Source: Cephalotus follicularis (taxonomy: Eukaryota; Streptophyta; Magnoliopsida; Oxalidales; Cephalotaceae). From it: a stretch of DNA of 64,000 nt. This document shows, piece by piece, positions 11,216-20,910 of the stretch. The notes under the pieces are model-generated. The model was not told the DNA's origin. It saw only the letters and a program-made list of their open reading frames with translations, and made no database searches. Each line of letters begins with the position of its first letter. Positions within the stretch are counted from its first letter, which is position 1. The stretch lies in assembly GCA_001972305.1 (NCBI GenBank), contig BDDD01000023.1:603707-667706 (forward strand), given 5' to 3'. A program made the position numbers and the translations under genes.

Positions 11216-11879
11216 TGTGAAGCCCCAAACCCCAAGGGTGAACCCCCAAGGCCTGGCACGCTACAACAGTACCATTCAATACTTATAACAATTTAGCGGA
11301 ATAATTAAAACATTTAACAATATAATAATGCATGCAGAAAACTCAATAAAATATCACTTATGTGGATAAAACCCAATGTACAATACTATTCATAATTATA
11401 GCTCTGCCACAGACCGACAGGTCATAAAAATAAAATAAAATCTCATCTTTATACTCTTGGGTCGTCCAACTGCAATTGCAAGGAGGAGACTTACTCAGGG
11501 CTTCAATCATCTGCTTGCTATGAAGTTCCACCTCCACCCATTACATTACAATGCAATTGGTCAGCAACCACTGGTTGTGTAGGAACAACTACCTATGCAT
11601 TCATGGAGATGCAGATGCAACAAGCATATGCAATGCAAGTGAGAAATGCAAGGGAAATCTCAACATTCAATACAGGCATCCATATATTCTATAATCATTA
11701 ACATTCATTTATACAGCCCTCCTCGCCTTTCTCAGCTTGAGGAGGAGGGATATACGCACTCCAGACGTTAAAGGCAGAGGAGCTGGAATGGGTGAATCAC
11801 TACACTACCTTTGGTCAGACCTTGTTAGATATAACATTATATATTACACTAAACATTAACATTCATTTAACATTTATGG

Positions 11880-12055
11880 CTCATCTCAGTCGGTGATCAT
11901 TGTGGGCTATCAACCTTGGTGACCCTCCTGGTTCAGCTCAATTGGTGACCCATTAGTTCATCTCAAGGGATAGCATTTCCTGGTTCATCTCGGTCGGTGA
12001 CCCCCGTAGGGTTCATCTCGGTGGTGACCGTAGGGTTCATCTCATTGGTGACCCA
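11880..12055. repeat. GGTGACCC minisatellite in El-7 LTR
   Basis: About seven degenerate 24-30 bp units of GGTTCATCTCGGTGGTGACCC occur. A second copy of the block lies at 24175-24375 in the other LTR, so it belongs to the LTR rather than being a local expansion. Confidence 0.75.
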
Positions 12056-12279
12056 GTACATTACATTACGCTAACACTACATTAATAGTACATGAACACT
12101 ACATTTCCATTTCTCTGTGTGGTCTGCCTTCACTACATTATACTAGATTACACTAGAATCATTATTTTTTCACTTTCATCTAAAATAAAATACACTACTT
12201 TAACTTATACTCCTACAGTTTACGTCCTCCTTACACAACCGCACTAATCCTTCTTGGGAATCTAAGGTCAGGCCCATGA

Positions 12280-13310
12280 CGCATGCACAAGATGCACGCT
12301 TGGGATATAGGTCATGGCGTGCTATGGCGCTCTACTTGGCATGCTCAGAGGCATGAAATAGAGTGCCTGGGCTTATTGCTCGTCATGCTCAGTGCATGGT
12401 GTGCTAGGACGCACTGCCTTGCATGCTCGGGTGCACACTTGCATGCTCGGATGCGTTGCTCGGGCGCATGCATGGCATGTTTGGACGTACAGCTGAGATG
12501 CATGCATGGAGTGCTCACTGCTCAGACTCATGCATGCTCACACTTGTGCACCATCTAGACTTGGACGCATGCATAGTCGGACGCTTGCTCATGCTGTGGA
12601 GAGCTCGGGCTCATGCTTGGCATGCACAAGATGCACGCTCAGGATGCATGGCGATAGGGAGATCTGGCGCATGTCATTGCATGCTCTGGATGCATGGTTG
12701 TGGAGAGCTCGGGTGTATATCATCACATGCTCGGGACTCATGGCGATAGGGAGCTCTGGGGCATTGCTTGGTATGCTCGGGGTGCATGCTCGGAGCGCCT
12801 GTGTTGGAGAGCTTAGCGCAAGGCATTGCATGTGTGGGACGCATGCTAGTGGAGAGCTCGGGTATGGCGCTTCACGCTTACGATGTGGAGAGCTCGGCCA
12901 TGACATTGCATGCTTGGGACGCATGCATGTGGAGAGCTTGGCCATGACACTGCATGCTCACGATGTGGAGAGCTCAGCCATGATGTTGCATGCTCGGGAT
13001 GCATGCACATGGATAGCTCGGACGTATGCAGGACAGTGGTCGGGTGCCTTACATGCTCTGGATGGTCACAAAAGAGAGCTCGGAGGCATTGAATGCTTAG
13101 GATGCATGAAGTGGAAAGATCGGTGCTATGCTATGCTCGGGCATGACATGCACACACCAGACACACGGTCGGGATGCATGCTTGGGGAGCTCGGGTGGAT
13201 GACATTGCATGCTCGGGCGCATGCTTGGAGAGCTAGGGTGTATGTGATTGCAAGCTCGGTGCATGGCATAGTGCGGCATGCTTGGCATGGCGTCATACAG
13301 ATGGGATACA
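12280..13310. repeat. GCATGC / GAGCTC palindrome array in El-7 LTR
   Basis: About 1 kb is dominated by TGCATGCTCGG, GACGCATGC and GTGGAGAGCTCGG words. It is G+C-richer than its surroundings and open in several frames only because of its periodicity. A truncated second copy starts near 24590. In the minus-strand sense it is downstream of the LTR TATA box. It parallels the GTCGAC arrays of other families but uses different palindromes. Confidence 0.8.
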
Positions 13311-13710
13311 CATGAACACTCTCCAAGCTCATAACTCATTACCATTTAGAGGAACATTGCACACATGTTAGTCATTCAATTCTTAACATTATTCATCTAA
13401 CTCTAGCCTGAGCAACCACATTTTCACAATAATCATAACAACAATACATATTAAGAATAAAGGCTCTTAGTAGGAAGTAGATCCTACCTTAAATCCTCTG
13501 GAGTTTGATTATGCTTTCCTTTGCTCGTCTTTTCACACACCACTTCCTTCTCCTTTGCTTCCAGTGCGTTCTTCTTTGGCTCTTCCAAGGTTGGAGGTGA
13601 GGGGATTAAAAGAGAGTGAGAAGGGAGACAGGAAGTCTCCAGATAATTACTATCTCCTTGTCTCTTTCTCTCCAAGACAGCAGCAGCCGTCCCCACACTC
13701 ACTCTTTCCT

Positions 13711-13719
13711 TTTTTATAG
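13711..13719 (-). promoter_or_regulatory. TATA box of El-7 LTR
   Basis: The minus strand reads GCTATAAAA, followed by a purine-rich leader (GGAAAGAGTGAG). It is placed between the U3 repeats on the right and the palindrome array on the left. Confidence 0.6.
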
Positions 13720-14089
13720 CCACCCAAGGAAGACTCTAGAATTCACTAGACAAAATCATCTCCATTCCTTACAAATATGGGCTAGTAATATTGTGATGTC
13801 AGCCCAACATTTCTTTCAAGTCACAGTTTTTAACAGTACACCTTCATTTCAAGTCACTTATTTATCTGATGATAATGTAGAGGCCAACTAAGTATATACA
13901 CTATCCCATACCAGTATATATAAGCATTTAACCATCTAGAGGTTAGCCAAATATATATACCGTCCTATCCCAGCACATATAAGTAGTTAACCATCATCTA
14001 ATATCCATCCACAATCATACATTGTTTAACAATACGACATTGGTTTCATTACGATAAAGATACGATTTGATAACATTACAGCCCATATC

Positions 14090-14400
14090 CATACGATCCA
14101 CAGTCATTCCATCGCCATATACTCCATAACTTTGTGATCTACACGGTCCATACTATCCGTATCTATACGATCCGTACAATCCATAACCAAACAACTAATA
14201 ACCATTTGATCCATTCCATATTGATCCGTTCCATAACGATCCATTTCGTACAATCCGTAACCGTACGATTCGTAACTGTACCATTCCATTCATTCACAAT
14301 CCATTCGATAGCAATACATTGGATCACAATCCATCATTCCTCGTCCATTCAAGGTCCTGGCCCAAAATGATCCGTAACGATTCTATATAATTCAATAATG
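14090..14400. repeat. CGATCCATA-type repeats in El-7 U3
   Basis: Many degenerate words such as CGATCCAT, GATCCGTAACG and CAATCCGTAAC occur at about 10-20 bp spacing, 370-690 bp upstream of the LTR TATA box. The right part of this U3 (22930-23270) has similar CAATCATTCACTTGGTCAATC-like words. Confidence 0.6.
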
Positions 14401-15791
14401 ATACGATATCAATACAATCCATATCCACTTAGCACTATACTAGGAATCTAGAAGTTAACTAGGTATATATATATATTGTCCATACAGTAACGCCCCCGAT
14501 CCGAGTTCACTTTATGATCAAAGCGAACTACGAAGATTCGGTGCGTTACGTGGGAGTGAAGCCTTTGATCCTTTAACAATCTTAGTAATTGCTAATATTT
14601 ATCCAATTCATCATAATCTCATATATAACTTACAACTTGCAACACTAAACTTTTCAATGTCATATTTTTATTATAAACCATAACGATCACAGTCAACGTA
14701 TTTATAAAACATTATCAGGATACATTTCACAGCGGAAAAGATTAACTTATTACATCAAAAGCAGTTTATACAAAACATTAATGTATAACATAATTCCTTT
14801 TCAAAAGCTTCCTTTATGAACTCCCTCTAAAGCTCGAAATCTCTTCGTTCATCCATTCCCTGGAAAATTTTTATTTAAAAACAAAACATTGAAAGGAATG
14901 AGCTTAAATAGCCCAGTAAAGGTTTCAAAATAAACATTTCATCACATTCATTCTTTTCTATTCATATCTCATGAAACAGAGCATTTTATTTCTTTTTCTG
15001 ATCATATCTCATGAATCATAATATTTCATAAATAACTGAGGAGTTGTATAAACTTAAATAACCCAACTGAAACCTTTTGCTTCACCGGGGCATTGTGCAC
15101 TCCCCGATTACTATCCTTACATCACATGCATGTCCGTGAGCACTATCCGCTCATTTAATCCTTCTCGAATTGATCCCCCTTGGATCGCAATCCAAGAGTT
15201 GTTCATCTCAGTTTATTATCTTTTCCTAAAATCATTTCTTAATACTTTGAGTGATTAGCTCAAGGTATTCATAAAAAAGTAAATTCGTACAACATTTGTA
15301 AAACTGAATTTACATAGATCAACATAAAAACAAAAAAAAATTTAGTGGATATTTCAACGATTTCAGAATGGTTAAAAAAATCATAATTTCATTGAGAATA
15401 TCAGCAGAACATGAGCAAGAATTTTAAACATAGAATTTCATCAAGAAATTGACAGAAATTTGAAATACATAAAACGTAATAATTTGTTGCATAATTTCTA
15501 GAAATAACAGAAAATATTTTTAAAAAATGAGTAAGCATAAAGTAGTTTAGCAAAAAGTGAATAGGGATTCTTACTTTTCTTTAATCTCCTTCTCTCCTTT
15601 AGTACACTGAAGTAATTTCTACACTAAAATCTAAGCAAAATTCTCATTCTTTTCTCTTATCTCCTATTCTCTCTTTTTCTTTCTCTCCTTGTTTCTCTCT
15701 TTCTTTCTCTCATTCTTTCTCTCTTTCTTTTCTCTCTCAGTAATTTTTTTATTGGTAGAATTACTATTGCTCTCAGACGTTAAATTTACCC

Positions 15792-15802
15792 GTATTTATA
15801 GG
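15792..15802 (-). promoter_or_regulatory. TATA box, El-8 3' LTR
   Basis: The minus strand reads CTATAAATACG. The equivalent in the other LTR is CTATAAATA at 22191-22199. The array starts about 220 bp upstream of both. Confidence 0.7.
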
Positions 15803-16024
15803 GAAGTTACCTACAGCTTCCTTACCCTCGTCAGTCCTCACATTACGTCACCCACGTTATGCAGCCCACATTGTTAAATTCCCTTCCTCCAGATAAACGA
15901 AAATTGTCCTCTTTTAAGTTAAAATAATGATAATCAGTTATAATATCTCAATTTCTTCATCCGGTTGATGACAAATGTCCATAATTATTATAATTAAATC
16001 ACAAAACGACAGAAAAAAGAGATA

Positions 16025-16345
16025 AGCGCCAACACTTTCAAGCTTTGTTCTTTAAAAAGCGTCGATGCTTTAACCGCAAAGTGCTGCCACTTTCCCAATA
16101 AGCGTCACCAGTTGAGCGCTTTTAACAAAGTAAATAAGTCTTAAACCGTCGAAGGAAAAGGAAATAAGCGGTGTTGGTTTAAACACATAAGCGTCGCCGC
16201 TTTCCCACTACGCTATAACAAACCGTCGACGCTTAAGCTAATAAGTTTGGTATGTTTTGGGGTACGAAATTAGTCGACGCTTTGTGTATAGTGAAGACTA
16301 ACCGTCGACACTTTAAAACTAGATAGTCGACGCTTTCAACACTCC
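16025..16345. repeat. GTCGAC palindrome array, El-8 3' LTR U3
   Basis: About eleven copies occur, among them AAGCGTCGATGCTTTAAC, AAGCGTCGCCGCTTT, AAACCGTCGACGCTTAAGC, TAGTCGACGCTTTG, ACCGTCGACACTTT and TAGTCGACGCTTTC. The best copies are near-perfect palindromes with arms AAGC/GCTT. Confidence 0.9.
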
Positions 16346-16438
16346 AAAACTCAAAACATACACACAACACACCATACGACACTTAGAACAACCATATTTC
16401 CATAAACAATTACTTCAACAAAATTTCCGGTCATTACA

Positions 16439-16455
16439 TTCTACCCTCCTTACAA
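16439..16455 (-). other. El-8 polypurine tract
   Basis: The minus strand reads GTAAGGAGGGTAGAA just before the 3' LTR start TGTAATGACC. This is the expected priming site for plus-strand DNA synthesis. Confidence 0.65.
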
Positions 16456-16499
16456 AAATTTTTTCCTCAAAATTTGCTTATTCAACAGACTTCAAAAGA

Positions 16500-19400
16500 T
16501 GAGGGTATTCTTTTCTTATAGTTTCCTCCAATTCCCTTTTAGCTTCATCGATTACATGATTTCTTCCACAACACTTTTACTAAGGGAATTATTTTTGTCC
16601 TTAGAATTTGTTCCTTATGATCCAGAATTTCCATCGGTTGCTCGTCGTAGGATAAGTCTTTATGCACTTGTATTGGTTCAGCTCTTAGAACATGAGATGG
16701 GTTGGCCATATATTTTTGAAGAACAGATATATGGAATACATCGTGAACGTGAGAGAGATTCGGTGGCAGTACAAGCCTATACGCAACCTCTCCAATTCTT
16801 TCTAGAATCTCGAATGGTCCAATCTACCTCGGACTAAGTTTTCCTTTCTTGCCAAATCTCATTACTCCTTTCCAAGGTGATATCTTTAAGAAAACATGGT
16901 CTCCCACTTCAAACTGTAATTCCCTTCCTCTTTTATCTGCATAGCTCTTTTGTCTACTTTGGGCTGTTAAGAGGTGTTTCTGAATCAGCTTTACCTTTTC
17001 CGTGGTTACTTGTACCATTTCTGGTCCCAATAACTTCCTTTCTCCTACTTCTTCCCAACATATAGGTGTTTGACACCTCCGTCCGTATAGTGCTTCAAAA
17101 GGTGCCATCTGTATACTAGCTTGAAAGCTGTTATTATAGGCAAATTCAATAGAGTGACATGCTACTCCCAATTCCCTTGAAAATCTATAACGCAAGCTCT
17201 TAGCATTCTTCCAAGGTTTGAATAGTTTGTTTTGATTTCCCATCGGTATGCAGGTGGTACGCCACACTAAAATTCAATCTTGTACCCAAAGCATTTTGTA
17301 GACTCTTCTAAAATCTTGATGTGAAATGGGGATCTCGATCTGAGACAATCAATACAGGTACGCCATGTAACCTGATTATTTCTTGCTCATAAATCCTCGC
17401 CAATTGACATAATGAATGACTGTCCTTAATCGGTAAGAAATGAGAAGACTTCGTTAAACGATCCATAATCACCCATATCACGTTATTACCCTTAGCTGTT
17501 CTCGGAAGTTTAGTTACAAAGTCCATGCTGATGTGCTCCCACTTCCACTCGGGTATGGGAAACGATTGTAGAGTCCCTTTTGGTAACTGATGTTCAGCCT
17601 TAACCTATTGGCAAACAAGACATCTTGACACAAAGTCCGCAATTTCTCTTTTCATATTATTCCACCAATATAGGTCTCACAAGTCCCTATACATCTTTGT
17701 ACTTCCAGGGTGGACTGAAAAATTCGAACTATGTGCTTCCATCAATACTTCCTTCTTCAAATCGGCATTTGATGGGACACACAATCTTGAATCAAATCTT
17801 AAAACTCCATCAACTCCGAAATTAAAGCGTGACTCTTTTCCATTTTGTACTCCCTCTGCTATTTCCTTAAGCTCTAAATCATCAAACTGACATTGCTTTA
17901 TTCTTTCAACTAAAGAGGGTTGAGCTATGACTTGACATAGGGAAGCTTCCTTCCCTTGCCTTATAATTTCCAAGTTCAACTTTTGAAAATGTCTTACTAA
18001 CTCCTCTTGTGCGGTGATCATCGTCGCCAAATTTCCCATGCTCTTGCGACTTAAAGCATCTGATACAACTTTAGCTTTTCCTGGATGATACTGTATTGTG
18101 CAGTCGTAATCTTTAAAGAGTTCAAGCCATCTCCTTTGTCTCATGTTTAACTCTTTTTGGGTGAAAATATATTTGAGGCTTTTATGATCGGTGAAAATTT
18201 CACATTTGTCCCCATAAAGATAGTGCCGCCAAATCTTTAGTGCGAAAATAACCGTAGCCAATTCAAGATCATGAGTTGGATAATTATGTTCGTGCACTTT
18301 AAGTTTTCTGGAAGCATATGCAATCACCTTGCCTTGTTGCATCAACACGCAACCTAGCCCTTTGCGATATGCATCGCTATATACCACAAAGCATTCTGAT
18401 CCAGATGGTAAGGCTAATATTGGTGCGTTCATCAATCTCTCTTTTAGATCCAAGAAACTCTTCTCGCATTGGTCAGACCACTCAAACTTGACATTCTTCT
18501 GAGTTAACCTTGTCAGAGGGTTCGCGATGCAAGAGAAATTTTCAACAAACCTTCTATAGTAGCCTGCTAATCCAAGAAAACTTCGTATCTCGACTACCAT
18601 TGTTGGTCTTTCCCACTTTCTTATTATTTCTATCTTGGCGGGGTCTACAGAGATACCTTCCCGTGTAATCACGTGACCCAAAAAGGATACTTCTTCCATC
18701 CAAAATTAGCACTTGCTGAACTTAGCATACAGTTGTTCCCTCCTCAGCGTTTGCAACACATTTGTCAAATGTTCTTCATGCTCCTCATGACTCTTTGAAT
18801 ACACCAGTATATCGTCAATGAAAACTATCACGAATTGGTCCAAAAATTCCCTGAATATCCTATTCATCAAGTCCATAAATACAGCAGGAGCATTTGTTAA
18901 TCCAAATGACATTACCAAAAACTCATAATGTCCATATCTTGTCCGGAAAGCAGTTTTCGGTACATCCTCCTTCTTTACCTTTACCTGATTATAGCCTGAT
19001 CGAAGATCAATCTTTGAGAAGTATCAAGCATTCTTGATCTAATCAAATAAATTGTCGATCCTTGGTAGTGGATACTTACTCTTGATGGTGACTCGATTTA
19101 GTTCTCGATAATCGATGGATAGTCTCATTGTGCCATCTTTCTTCTTTACAAATAACACCGGTGCACCCCATGGTGATACACTCGGTCGGATAAATCCCTT
19201 ATCCAAAAGTTCTTGCAACTGATTCTTCAATTCTTTCACCTCAGCTAGTGCCATACGATAGGGACTCTTCGAAATTGGAGCTGTTCCGGGTACCAAATCA
19301 ATTGCAAACTCTACTTCTCAATCAAGTAAATCTGCGGGAAACACATCCATAAACACCTTAACAATATGAACGTCTTCTATCTTCATCTTCGATTCATTGG

Positions 19401-19560
19401 TATCCACCACATGTGTAAGATAACCTTCACAGCCGCTTCTCAATAATCGTTTAGCTTGAATTGTTGATATGAAGCTTAGAGGTTTACTAACTCCCGTACT
19501 TCGGAAAGCAACCCCATCAGATTTTCCTTTCTTGTTTTTATTATTAGAGGATTCACCAGC
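16500..19560 (-). pseudogene. pol: El-8 pol: RT, RNase H, integrase, chromodomain relic; no protease
   Basis: The minus-strand order is: linker (KPLSFISTIQAKRLL, about 19490); RT fingers (19296-19039, [12 protein letters not shown]); RT palm with an intact catalytic FIDDILVYS (18918-18706); RT connection and RNase H (18699 onward, [19 protein letters not shown]); integrase zinc-binding start near 17700; integrase core ([21 protein letters not shown] at 17526-17308; 17267-16824 with MAPFEALYGRR and the GKLSPR tail); and a chromodomain remnant (about 16700-16500, EQILRTKIIPLVKVLWK). Stops and frameshifts separate the blocks, for example KC*FW at about 18708. Gag runs straight into the post-protease linker, so knuckle and protease were deleted. 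Confidence 0.9.
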
Positions 19561-20282
19561 CTTCCTCTTTCCTTGTCATTGATCCGCTCGTTGTTGTTGA
19601 TATTTCTGGTTGTCGATTTCTATTCTCGATGCGCACCTTAAAACTGCTTCATACGTTCACAAGTCTTGTGCTATCAATAATCTTCGGATATGAGGTTTTA
19701 GACCCTGGCAAAACCTATTTGCCCTTCTTTCTTCCTTGACATCATGTGAGCCACGTATCGAGACAACCTCGAAAAATTTACCTCATATTGTGCTACGGTT
19801 TCCAATTCACCTTGCTCCAATCGGAGAAAATCCACTTCCATTTTATCCTTCATTGTCTGAGGAAAATATTTGTCCTTAAATATTTCCTTAAACTCTTCCC
19901 AAGTCATTGTTTCTAACTCTCGTCGTGTCTTTGTTCTCTCAATCATGTTCCACCATTGGTCGGCTTCTCCTTCTAACTTGTAGATTGGAAATTCTACTTT
20001 CTGATGATCGGTGCAATTTAATGCTCTGAAAATCTTCTCAAGTCCTTGGATCCATGCCTCTACTTCCAAGGGATCTACCCTTCCTGAAAACGCCTTCGGA
20101 TTTTGTCTCACAAACTGTTCAAGGGTTGGCAGTGCCGGTAAAGGCACTTGATGGTTATTACCGTTGTTATTGGCAATAACTTGAGCCAATCGATTCAAAA
20201 CTGTATTTAAAGAATCATTTTCTTCGTTGTCTTGTGTATTGCCATTTCTCCTTTGACCACGATTTCTTCTTACGTCAGCTAT
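19561..20282 (-). pseudogene. gag: El-8 gag, knuckle deleted
   Basis: Reading begins at an ATA (20282-20280) in the context ATA-A-D-V-R-R-N-R-G, which looks like a mutated ATG. The open stretch 20198-19698 gives the capsid-like pattern TFEEFKEIFKDKYFPQTM-like (WEEFKEIFKDKYFPQ) and LEQGELETVAQYEVNFSRL. A frame change follows AHMMSRKKE, and the lysine-rich tail (SSNNKNKKGKSD) ends where the deletion joins it to post-protease sequence. The CCHC knuckle expected here is absent. Family: retrotrans_gag of chromoviruses. Confidence 0.8.
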
Positions 20283-20464
20283 CTAGTTAGTATTCACAAG
20301 TTAGTACTCAACCTTAGTCAATTTTGTTAGATAAAATAGTACATAATTCTAGTACTTAAGATCTTTTCACATAACTAACAATTTATTTATCATACATCTC
20401 CTTCATACATATTTCACATTTCTACATTTCTACATATTATACACAAAGCCTTTTTATTACTACT

Positions 20465-20835
20465 CTAGTTTTCATCACTAGATACATCGTTATCTAGTAA
20501 CTCATCTCGTATACGCCTTATCATCATCAACAAGTTTTCACTAACTCCTATCATGACTATTCCATTAATCCCCCAAATATATCTTAAAAGGACTTTCAAA
20601 CTTGATTTAGTTTCTCTAAGAATCTCATTCTTTCTTTCTATTTCTTGATTATATTCTTCCTCCATCTGGTATTTATGAGTGTAATATTCTTCTCGATTAT
20701 TCTGATCATTTGTCTCAAATTTTATTTTTCTTCACGTAGCTTCTAGTTCTTAGCCATTAAAACTCGTATTTGCGATTCTACGGGTTCGAATGATCCGCAA
20801 CGAGAAGATTGCATGCTAGCACTTATCGTTGACAT
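20465..20835 (-). pseudogene. El-8 small ORF upstream of gag (ORF0-like), broken
   Basis: An ATG at 20835 opens MSTISASMQSSRCGSFEPVE, stops after about 30 codons, and continues in another frame to 20465 with MEEEYNQEIERKNEILRETK and the acidic end DNDVSSDEN. The coherent, charged, coiled-coil-like composition across both frames suggests a former protein of about 120 residues between the primer-binding site and gag. I do not recognise the family. Most gypsy elements start with gag, so an extra upstream ORF is unusual. Function unknown. Confidence 0.45.
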
Positions 20836-20894
20836 CTAAAAAATCAGGTTAGAAAATACACAAGTTACATCCTCAAATATAACAATAAATCAAC

Positions 20895-20910
20895 TCTCTG
20901 ATTCCAAAAC
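20895..20910 (-). other. El-8 primer-binding site
   Basis: The minus strand reads TTGGAATCAGAGAG after the LTR end, a two-base variant of the initiator tRNA-Met type. Confidence 0.7.

Larger units (their letters stand above)
11216..14485 (-). repeat. El-7 left (3') LTR, first part
   Basis: Matches 23517-24888 closely from the TG edge inwards: same GGCCTGGCACGCTACAACAG, same 'TGGTGACCC' repeats, same GCATGC-rich array. It contains the promoter at 13711-13719 and U3 repeats, and is interrupted at 14485 by El-8 in the sequence TCCATAC. Confidence 0.75.
14486..16438 (-). repeat. El-8 3' LTR
   Basis: 1,953 bp, from AGTAACGCCCCCGATCCG to TTCCGGTCATTACA. It matches 20911-22836 along its whole length. 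It includes a CT-rich microsatellite-like run (15655-15735, plus strand), a TATA box and a GTCGAC array. Confidence 0.9.

Noticed and set aside
12280..13310. Centromeric satellite
   Set aside because: No fixed monomer length of 100-200 bp; the block recurs in both LTRs of El-7, so it is an LTR component.
12506..13315. 269-codon plus-strand ORF
   Set aside because: It lies wholly in the GCATGC/GAGCTC array, is open in several frames because of the repeat, starts with no coding signal and matches no family. It is a by-product of low stop-codon density.
15655..15735. CT microsatellite encoding a Phe/Leu/Ser-rich peptide
   Set aside because: Simple repeat in the El-8 LTR leader; the 62-codon ORF over it is low complexity.
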